From assembly GCA_027924585.1 (NCBI GenBank), contig BSBM01000036.1, positions 1,922,001-1,986,000 on the forward strand: 64,000 nucleotides of DNA, in the 5' to 3' direction. A program made the position numbers and the translations under genes. This document shows positions 55,661 through 64,000 of this stretch, piece after piece (position 1 is the stretch's first letter; each line of letters begins with the position of its first letter). Under the pieces are notes generated by a model. It was given only the letters and a program-made list of their open reading frames with translations. It did not search any database and was not told the DNA's origin. This DNA comes from Larix kaempferi. Lineage: Eukaryota > Streptophyta > Pinopsida > Pinales > Pinaceae.

Positions 55661-58590
55661 TTATCCATGTTGCAGATATGATAGTACCTTTCTCCCCTAC
55701 ATGCTGGGATGTCACTTTAAACTTAGCATTTATTGTTTTATCTTGAATTTAATATATATAATTTAACTTAAAAAATGATGGTTGGTCTATTGGATTTTCA
55801 CTATGCAAATACACATGTATCTTGGAGAAGAGCAGAGAAGAGTGCAACATAGTGAAGTTTGGATAAAGAGCTTTGAAACGGCTGGAGAATCTTGTAAGCC
55901 ATTCGGACGATTGATGCCAGCATTCCAAGTGGATCACCACATCAATAGAGATGATGGAGGGAATCTCTCAAATCCAATGATATTTTCTTTTAATGTCAGA
56001 GCATAAATTGAAGTTGCACTTGTCAGGGCCTGAAACTGAATTAGTTTTTGGAGGAGTGTATCATGGCCCAAATTTGGCATTGGTTAACAAGGGCCTAAGC
56101 CCAATGACCATATTCATGAGAGTTGTCAAATTGATGTTAAGGGTCAAAATATTGCCTAGGAGAAAAATTACTAGTTTCCTAGGTTGAGGGTGGAAGCTTT
56201 GGGATTTGACATAAGAAGGATAATAAATGATGTTTGTACATTAGAATGGCATAAATATTTAATAAATGATCTAAATAAATAAATACAAGAGAAAATCAAA
56301 GTGGCAATTGATCATGAAGACACATGGAGGATGTGGGACCCACACAAGCTAGATTTGCCATGCCACATGGCATCCTACTCTTGCCATTTCGAATCCATAA
56401 GAAGCCAAATTTTCTTGGAGTGAGTTAGAAGGTCAATATACTTGGCCTGAGTCATGTAAGGTCGAATTGGTGTGGAAGAATAACTCCCATAGAAGAAGAA
56501 GATGCAATTTGGAGCTAGTGAGACACTTGGGCTAGATTGCCTAGCTCTATAACAACAATGATGAAGATGCTATGACACCTATGACACAAATCAAACTTGA
56601 GGGCTGACATATGACATTTATGACACAAATCAAACTTGAGGGCTGACATATGACATTTATGATATGTCAGGGCTAAAAATAGCCTCCAAGAGGGCGCTCA
56701 AGTGAGTTAGGGCAGCCAAAGAGACACCAATTCGAATTGGGAGAAGGAGAGGGCTAGAATTGGAAGGACAAGTGGCATCTTCCCAAATTGAGTTGGCATG
56801 AATCTCTTGGAAGGAATTTGACCCATGGAGGACATTAGAAGTTTATAAAAGCCATAAACAAAGAAGAATGACAGCTTTTGATCATTTTTAGAATTTGCAA
56901 TTGCATTTGTGAAGAGGGAGAGCTAGTGGATGACTAGTTTCTTGCCTTAGCCAATCTCGAGGGTGAAAGATTCCCATCCAAGTTGGTAATTGGAAAGGCC
57001 ATTCAAACCTTTCATTTGGAGCTTTAATGGAGTCATTTGTTGTAGGTGTAAGCTACAGGGAAGATCATGGTTTCTTTTATTGTAGCTCATTCCTTCAACC
57101 ATTTCCAGTTTTCATTGCATATTCTTGATCCTTGAGGGAGGGCGTTTTTGGTGAGCTATTGTACTCATTGGGGGAGCTTCTAATGCCCCATTTATTTTAA
57201 AATATGAAGTAAATACTCTATTCTTCATCTCCAGAAAGTTTCAGGTCGAAATATCAAGTGGTTGTATATAAAATTGATGATTATTGAGTAAACAGTGACC
57301 ATTCCCCCACTAGATTGATGTATACCAATGTATTGATGATTATTTCGAATGGAAGAATGTTTCTTTGATATGTTTATGATGTATGGACTTCCATTGATGA
57401 ATATTACAAGTTTCATGTTCAGCACTTAAGCATATGGAGCCATCTTGCTCAATTTTATTTCATTTGAAGAAGATTTAATGCTATTTCCCCCAAGGTCGAA
57501 ACTAGTCTTCTTGTATCTGATTTAAGGGAGTTATAGCAGACATTAAAAGTTGAATGGTGATGCATATGAGTTTATGTTGATGTCCTTTATATGTCCCTTG
57601 CTTCCATTCAGAATTTCGAGTTGGATTGAGTGCATTTGGAAAGTCATTTTCATCATCTACCCCTAGGAGATTTGAACCACAATTTTACTAGTAAAACTCT
57701 ATACATTGATCAGATTTCCAAAGTGAGTTGTAGAAGTAATTTGATGGTTAAAAGAAACCTATAAACACCATTTTTATGTATTAACATCATTCATACACCT
57801 ACTGGTACAATTTGAGAGCATTTGGAGCTATTTAGAGCCATCTACCATTGGGTGTTTGAAGCTCGAAATTACTAGTAATCTTCCCTACTTTGTCCAGATT
57901 GTAAATGAATGTGCAGAAGTGTTTTAAGGGTTTTTAAGTATCCATGAGCCTCTGTTATATGTATTAATACCTCTCAAATACCTTCAGACCCATTATACAA
58001 TCATTTGGGGTCATTTGGAGACCAAGAGACCAATACTAGTCAAAGAGGAATTGCTAGTCAAACTCTCTACTTTGGACAGAATTAAAAGAGGATTTGCAGA
58101 AGTAATCTAAAGGTCATATATCATCTCTGAACATCATATTCAAGTCTTAATATCAGTCATATACCTTCTCAGAAGATTTGGGAGCATTTGGAGCAAATTG
58201 GAGACCTAGACATCAAAACTAGTCAAAGGTCGAACTAGGGAAAAAAGTGAAAAATTTGCCATTTTAATAAAACTATTAAAAAGGGACATTACAAAGAGGG
58301 AAGTTTCAGTTGTGAATTTCTTGGGACAGATCTACTGCCCCATGCTCCATTATGTTAGTAAAATCAGGATAAGTTTGTTTTGTTCTGTTTTAGAGCAAAA
58401 TATGATTGAGTTTTGGTGGGAATATAGAGATAGGAACATGAGTGATACTTTAATTTATTTTAATGTGCATGTAATTTCTTCTCTCGAAGAGGATTAATGA
58501 ATTTATGCTGTTTGTCAATGTGCCTGTCTTGTTTTTATGTTAAAAGTTGACAGTGTTCTCTGTCTTTTGTGATATGTGAATCTGTTGGAA
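55661..58590. other. Intergenic DNA without a supported gene
   Basis: No conserved domain in the ORFs of 60-75 codons. A 48 bp duplication (ATGACACAAATCAAACTTGA then GGGCTGACATATGACATTT) lies at 56570-56665. The degenerate array at 57610-58240 is listed separately. Confidence 0.55.
57610..58240. repeat. Degenerate ~183 bp tandem repeat
   Basis: Landmarks recur at a period of about 183: GTAGAAGTAATTTGATGG (57731), GCAGAAGTGTTTTAAGGG (57913) and GCAGAAGTAATCTAAAGG (58097). GAGCATTTGGAGCTATTT (57817) and GAGCATTTGGAGCAAATT (58181) also repeat. At least three well-diverged copies, a period close to nucleosome spacing. Confidence 0.75.
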
Positions 58591-58599
58591 GGTATTACC

Positions 58600-59400
58600 A
58601 TATTGCAATTTTTTTTGGGAAGTTCCAGATGAGGAACAAAGTTGTTCAATTAGCTTGAAAGTTGAGGGAAATTGTAGCAGGGCAAAGGGGAAATTAATAA
58701 ATAAAAGGGGTAGTGGTCTTCGTTTAGAGGAATAAGAAGTTCTTCAAAATCTACCTAACACTGAGGAGCCTGAATAAGGCAAGGAGTTGAAATCAGACTT
58801 CATAGGAAGGGGTGGTTTTAGAGGTGGAGGAAGAGGAGAAGAGAATCAAACGCTGGCTTCAGAGAACCATTACTATGATTGATTTGTAATGAAGATCATA
58901 TAGCCCAAGATTGCTTGCTAAACCCCACAGCTGCTAATAGAGCAATGGTGACTCGAGAAGAACCTCAAACCACTGTGGTTGAAGTTGAAACTGGAGACAA
59001 TATGATGTTACAAACATTAATAATGGACATGAAGGATACTGCAGAAGCTGAATGGAGAAGGAGAGTGTATTGAAAACTAAATTTAGGTGTCAAGGCAAGC
59101 TGTCTAACGTAATTATTAATGGTGGTTTCTGCAGGTGCTGGTAAGTACGTAAACGTTAATAAGTTACATCTTACATTTACTCCAAACCATACCTTCATAA
59201 AGTTTCTTGGTTAAAAAAGTCCATATTGTGCTTCTGAATAAATCTTGTTTTGCTACTTTTGACATTGAGCATATGAGTGCAAGGTATCATGTAAATTGTT
59301 GAGGCTATGTCTCTGGACTGTTCATCAATACAGAGCTCAGTGGAAAGATGATTATGCTACTGTCATGTCTAGTGTTAGTGCCCGAGACAACACTCATTTA
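58600..59400 (+). pseudogene. Ty3/gypsy gag-protease fragment, first copy
   Basis: Plus-strand remnants include a degraded zinc knuckle (ICNEDHIAQDC, near 58880) followed by a linker (TVVEVETGDN) and, across several frames, a protease/retropepsin-like stretch (SNVIINGG near 59110, then sequence like NKLHLT and a phenylalanine/leucine-rich region to about 59330). Multiple stops and frameshifts. It is homologous to 60455-60810 plus 63200-63430, which helps identify both. No LTRs found. Confidence 0.65.
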
Positions 59401-60000
59401 CTTTACTAGTGTTGAATATCAGGTACTGAAATAAAAGTAACATACATTAAAAATTATTTAACTGAGCAACAAACAAATAACACCCTCGATTTACCTTGGA
59501 AAAGCTTCAATAGAGGAAAAACTCGAGCAAAATTTCTTTTTTGTAGTACCCACATGGGAAGATTACAAATCCTTGGACGCATGAGCCAAACACTTACGTT
59601 ACAAAGGTTTCATTACTATGTTCTGTTTTTTCTGATATTTTGTGATGTGTGGATATGTTGGCAGGTACTATCATACTGCAGAATTTTATGGGAGCTCCAG
59701 AAGAAAAACAAAGTTGTTTAGAGGAGAAACAATTTTGTGCGCTGAATTTAAATTTGCAGCAGTTTGGTATCAAAGCCATAATGAATGGCCTAGAGGGATT
59801 CCAAAAGAGGCAAAATAAATGCAAGTCATAGGGGGAATATTGGAGGAGCTATTTAGAAGGTTGAAGGCTTTAGAAGCAAGGCTAAGATACGATGAGTCAA
59901 AGGATGAACAATAAAAGCTTGGGGTTCGAGCAGTTGTCCTTGACCCAATGGATAGATGAACTGAAATTGTGTCAAAATTTGGTGTGAAATCAAGCTTGAA
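59401..60000. other. Region between the gypsy fragments
   Basis: Contains a second copy of sequence also seen at 58560-58640 (TTTTGTGATRTGTGGATATGTTGG-type phrase, then GGAGCTCCAGAAGAAAAACAAAGTTGTTTAG). This is probably the upstream part of the second gypsy fragment. No intact frame. Confidence 0.45.
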
Positions 60001-61050
60001 GTTTCTGAATTTAAATTCATTTTTGTTTATAGTCTGGGTTTAAGATTCGGAGAAATATTTCAAAAAGTAGAATGTAGAGGAAGATGATCCTAGAAAGGTA
60101 ACACAAATCCCATGTTGCACTTTGATGGGATGGTTTATAGAAGGCGAAGAGAAGATAAAGTTGTTGCCCAAAATGCCAAAACATCTGAAAGCAAAATTTG
60201 AGTTGGTTTTCAAACAAAAAATGTGTAGACAAGTTCAAAATTTGAGACACAGATATATGTATGCAAAAGAGTATATTGAGCAATTGCTGAGACTGCAAAT
60301 ACGAATAGACACCCAAGAGAATGGAGAAAACTCTGTAGCAAGATATTTTAATGGACTAGATTTTCAACTCTAAGATGAATTAGCTCTACTCAATTTCCAT
60401 TCCCTTGATGAAGCTTATCAATTACCATGGAGAGTTAAGGACAAAGTAACAATGCCAAGGGAAAAATAGTAAATAAAAAGGGTAGTGGCATTGTGTTTAG
60501 AGGAAGAAGAAGCTCCTCAAAATCTACCTAACAATGAAGACATTGAAGAAGGCATAGAGTTGAAATTAGACTCCCTAAGTAGAGCTGGTTTTTAGAGGTA
60601 CAAAAAGAGGAGGATAATCAAACACAAACTTCAGATGAACATTGAGATGTTTTATTTGTGATAAAGACCATAAGGCCCAAGATTGGCCGCTAAACTTCAT
60701 AGTTGCTAATAGAGAAATGGTGACTCAAGAATAACCTCAAACCACTACGGTTGAAGTTGAAACTAGAGAAAATTTGATGTTGCAACAAACATTAGTAATG
60801 GGCTACAAGGACCTATGTTACACCAAGTTTCCTGTATGTGAGGATGTGGTTACATGGGGAAGCAATATGTCTAGAGACACCTCCCAAAAATTCAGTGGAT
60901 GAGAGGGTATGCTGGGGGCTTAATATTGGCCACTAAACCTCATAGTTGCTAATAGAGAAATGGTGACTCAAGAATGTGGTTACATGGGGAAGCAATATGT
61001 CTAGAGACACCTCCCCAAAATTCCGTGGACGAGAGGGTATGCTGGGGATA
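60001..61050 (+). pseudogene. Ty3/gypsy gag fragment, second copy
   Basis: An 83-codon frame (60122-60373) carries the Retrotrans_gag C-terminal pattern (KHLKAKFELVF, VQNLRHRYMYAKEYIEQ, ARYFNGLDFQL) and continues past a stop into ELALLNFHSLDEAYQL, typical of gypsy Gag. A zinc knuckle remnant (CFICDKDHKAQDW, last Cys lost) lies near 60652-60690. About 130 bases (GATGTGGTTACATGGGGAAG...) are then duplicated near 60840 and 60975. The protease follows only after the LINE at 61783-63191. Confidence 0.7.
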
Positions 61051-61767
61051 GGACATGTGGGACCCTACCTCAAAGAAATAAGTATTGAAAATATATTAAT
61101 GCTTAAAATTCGAAACTTGAAAAAAATTGGTTCTTACATGAATGTTCATACATGAATGTTCATACATGCCAAACATTGTTTGGTGTCGAATCCAATGAAA
61201 GGATGTTGCAAAACCACTATTGTTATGATTTTTCCATGACCAAGGCATTGCAAAACCACAGTTATGATTTTTCCACTACCAAACCACTGCTCGACACTAA
61301 CAAATGATCATTGTGATTTCTTTGTGTGTGTTTTAGGGTTTATATTTTAAACACTGGAGGAGGGTTGGTGGGAAGAAGCAGAAAGGGGTGGGAAAATAGT
61401 AATTAGGCTTTTATGGTTTTAAAAAAAAATCTTAACATATGTTTCCGCGTGTGGGTACTTCTACACATTTCTCAAGGACACAATGTATCTCTATGCATAC
61501 CCAAACATAGGGGATGTGAGTTTTGGGTACTTTGGCATATCCACTGGTACCCTAAAATATCTGACATGACATACATGGAATGCTAGGTACATTTTCAGGG
61601 ATGCACTAGACATCAAGTATGTCCTTATTATGAAGTCCTCATTCATAATGGGTATGATGATACATACCCAACATCCTTGGTGCAAATTCCCCATTTGGAA
61701 TGCATACCTGTGTTACACTAGCAAAGGCACTACATTAGTTAATTGGGGAAGGAAGAGAGTTTCAAAT
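61051..61767. other. Unassigned segment before the second LINE
   Basis: No frame recognised. Small duplications occur (TGAATGTTCATACATG twice near 61140; ATTGCAAAACCAC near 61210 and 61250). It may include further insertions into the gypsy fragment, because the first copy goes from knuckle to protease without this DNA. Confidence 0.4.
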
Positions 61768-61782
61768 CTCAATGTCTATGTT

Positions 61783-63191
61783 TTTTTTTAACAACAACAG
61801 TTACTGATTATATTAATATAAAAAAGGGTTGTGGTCGTATTGATAGCCTGAGAATACATAGCTGATATGAGATTCAAGTCCAAAAAGTATAAAGTGTTTT
61901 GAGGTTTATAGAAGACTGCTACCTAACTGTCCGTTAGTCAATATTCTGTTGGTGCTGCCGACATTTAGACTAGTGTATATTCTAACGAACTGGCCTAGCA
62001 ACAAGATTGTTCTACAATACATCGAACCTGTAATTAAAAGAGCCCTCTTGGAGCATGGTCTATCCTTCCAACGACATAGTACTGGAGAATGGTGTTTGGA
62101 TCATCTGCTTCAACTTGTTGCTTTCTTAGTTTCCATGTCGTCTGCTCCATCATTTGCTTGACCAAATGAACTGACTAAATCTGTTGGTGAATGTCTGAGA
62201 GCTTTGAATCCTGGATACTGTTTTAATTCTAGATTTCTAATTCTAGATTTTGAACCTTTTTCCATTCTTTTCCCTATCCTCCACTTCAAGCATAACTATC
62301 TTTCCTTTGTATTTTTCCATTTGCTTTTTTTTCTTCAGAATTTTTATCATTCCCTTTGTCACCTTTGAGTCTTTTAGTCTTTTTCATAGGTGGCTTCCCA
62401 GGTATTCTTCCAAGTTTCCATTCTCCCCTTTGCTTGAGCAACATAGTCTTGGCAATCATCACAGAGGTGTTTGAGTCGGCGGAGTGAATCCCTAAACCTG
62501 GAGATTGCATTGAGACTGCAGTCCCAGGATTTCCCAATAGACCGTCGAACGCCCAAGAAAATGATCCATATACCCACCAAGTTCAATCTCCAAAAGTTTC
62601 CAAGTTCAATCTCCAAAAGTTTCCAGGCATATCGATGTCGATCTTATGTACACACGCATAAACTGTTATTTCTTCTTCCCAATTCATTAAGCCTTCGTGG
62701 GAGAAAATGAAAGGAGATTAGGATGTTATGAAGATTTTACTATTTGCACCAATGGAGGGGGACGCTTTCCTTTTGGCATGAAACCAATTTGCATGCAATA
62801 CCATGGTTTAGGGAATCCAATGCAGTTTAGCTCCCCCTCTTTTACTAGTTTTCCAAGCTTTAGTGCATAGGCCTTTGAGGCTTGAGAATTTGTCGGTGTG
62901 TTGAGTTCACGGAGTGAGTGAAAAAAATGGATTTCATCGAAACTTGAGATCATCTTTTGAATGCAAGTGAGGAGACGAATATATCGTTCTTTGGGGAGGG
63001 AATTATATACAATGTGGTAGATCATATTCATTGAGTCATCAACAACGGTAGCCTTAGTTACGCCTTTATATCCAGATTCCTTGCCAAAGAGCAAGAGCCT
63101 CAGCTTGATTTTTGGTTGTGTTGCCAATTCCTAGGGAAAAGCATAATGCTTCATGTGTCCTTCGAGGTCGAAGAGATCCTCCTCGCACCTG
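61783..63191 (-). mobile_element. Second 5'-truncated LINE, inserted in gypsy remnant
   Basis: A 1409 bp insert flanked by the 15 bp direct repeat CTCAATGTCTATGTT (61768-61782 and 63192-63206). The left end has an oligo-T run, that is the A tail of a minus-strand element. The minus-strand 5' portion encodes RNase H, so it is truncated near the same domain as the LINE at 53382, but the protein belongs to a different subfamily. The rest (61800-62700) is 3' sequence with several stop-broken Lys-rich frames. Removing it joins gypsy gag-side and protease-side sequences in the order seen in the first gypsy copy. Confidence 0.82.
62726..63127 (-). pseudogene. LINE RNase H domain, frameshifted
   Basis: Minus-strand 133-codon frame with RNase H motifs VTKATVVDDSMNMI (usual GDS, here DDS), IQKMISSFDEIHFFHSLREL and a decayed ADxxA segment (TNSQASKAYALKLG). 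The strand carrying the catalytic Glu (KNQAEALALWQGI) lies just upstream in another frame (about 63125-63085), so a frameshift near 63080 separates them. Dead remnant of LINE ORF2. Confidence 0.72.
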
Positions 63192-63206
63192 CTCAATGTC
63201 TATGTT

Positions 63207-63600
63207 AAGGTATGGTGTGCAACATAATTATTAATTGTGATCCTCAACGTACTTTGGTAACTACAAAATGGTACATAAATTACATCTTACATGTATTCCA
63301 AACCAAATCTTTATAAGGTTTCTTGGCTTTTAAAAAACTACCATAGTGTGCTTGTAAATCAATCTTGTTTGTTACTTTTACAATTAGTCCATATGAAGAG
63401 AAGGTATTATGCAATGTAGTGCCTATGGACACTTGTCAGGGCTATTATTGCGTAAGCCATGGTAATGTGATATGAATGCAATTCAAAATTGGAAGGACAA
63501 TAGTTACAAGATATGACTTGATGGTAAAAGATATATTTTGAAGCTTGTTTCTCCATGTATTTAATGAGATTCATGTTAATGAAGATGCATCCTACCATTG
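63207..63600 (+). pseudogene. Ty3/gypsy protease fragment after the LINE
   Basis: Continues the second gypsy copy. Across shifting plus-strand frames it shows HKLHLT (near 63270), a stretch aligned with 59170-59300 of the first copy (TTACATCTTACATKTAYTCC at nucleotide level), then KPW.CDMNAI and GKRYILKL near 63450-63540, resembling the LLGRPWQYDxNAxH region of gypsy retropepsin domains. Several stops. Confidence 0.6.
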
Positions 63601-64000
63601 GAGTTATCCTAGGCCTGCCAACATGAAATTTTGTTGAAACATTATTTAAAACACTTGGTGTGCATTCCCTGAAGGTAATAAATGGTCACACCTAGGAGGA
63701 AACTAAATATTGTAAATATGTTGGGTTTCTTCCTAGGAGTTGCATTGCATTTGAAGAATGCCAATGCTTCGTAGGGGTGGCAATTCCATAAATAACCAAC
63801 AACAATGGTATTTGGAAAAACTAAGGTAAAAAAACTATTAATTTGATGACTCCTCATTTACAGATTCTTTAAAACACTTGACATGCAATATCTCATTAAG
63901 ACATTTTTTCAAACACTTGACAATCAAATTGTTTTTTCATTCTTTTGCAACCTTAGCATGGAATATACGATTTAGGTTTCTTTCAAACACTTTTCAATCA
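63601..64000. other. Right-edge sequence, nothing recognised
   Basis: AT-rich with repeated AAACACTTG phrases (about 63650, 63872, 63913). It may be more gypsy remnant, but no motif supports that. Confidence 0.4.

Noticed and set aside
62286-62616. Lys-rich minus-strand ORFs as a gene of their own
   Set aside because: They lie in the 3' portion of the truncated LINE, overlap each other in different frames, and show no domain.

Overview
This 64 kb window looks like plant nuclear DNA from a large, gene-poor, transposon-rich genome. The plant assignment rests on chromoviral LTR retrotransposons with initiator-Met primer sites, plant-type LINE RNase H domains, a tRNA-derived SINE, a xyloglucan endotransglucosylase pseudogene and an AVT3-type amino acid transporter gene. 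A conifer or other gymnosperm is my best inference from the density and age spread of the repeats, but nothing in the window proves it. Only one ordinary host gene appears intact: the transporter at 49854-51202 (two exons).

Layout. 1-3.8 kb: a degraded Ty1/copia gag-protease-integrase relic (minus strand), interrupted at 749/750 by an LTR whose primer site resembles the 3' end of tRNA-Arg; that second element continues off the left edge. 3.8-13.7 kb: a complete 9.85 kb non-autonomous LTR retrotransposon with 1452 bp LTRs and a perfect TAGTT target duplication. It has no pol and only a broken gag-like zinc-knuckle ORF. 13.7-19.05 kb: non-coding DNA with short tandem duplications. 19.06-29.01 kb: a complete, young Ty3/gypsy chromovirus (minus strand, 1582 bp LTRs differing at 7 sites by eye) with an uninterrupted 1562-codon Gag-Pol including a chromodomain. 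It shares its leader, primer site, polypurine tract and diverged LTRs with the non-autonomous element, so the two look like an autonomous/non-autonomous pair. Both leaders carry a 31 bp minisatellite built around the palindrome TTCCGCAATTGCGGAA.

29-38 kb: AT-rich intergenic DNA with tandem duplications, a minus-strand SINE with a 10 bp target duplication (31493-31779), and a broken coiled-coil ORF. 38.09-43.05 kb: an old plus-strand chromovirus with 350 bp LTRs whose reverse transcriptase is deleted, flanked by unusually long (108-151 bp) direct repeats that abut both LTR ends. 44.2-44.6 kb: XTH pseudogene. 46.65-47.09 kb: a 222 bp tandem duplication. 49.85-51.2 kb: the AVT3-like gene, followed by degenerate tandem repeats.

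52.79-55.65 kb: a hAT-like DNA element (8 bp target duplication, short terminal inverted repeats, G-rich ends) into which a 5'-truncated LINE (53382-54967, 17 bp target duplication) has inserted. That LINE keeps an open RNase H ORF overlapping, through TAATG, a second 219-codon ORF. 58.6-63.6 kb: two decayed Ty3/gypsy gag-protease fragments, one split by a second 5'-truncated LINE (61783-63191, 15 bp target duplication).

The genes do not form a pathway. The window is a stratified record of transposition in which nesting gives relative ages: the copia relic predates the tRNA-Arg LTR, the hAT-like element and the second gypsy fragment predate their LINEs, and LTR divergence orders the LTR elements (about 7%, 1.7% and 0.4%). 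All divergence counts were made by eye.
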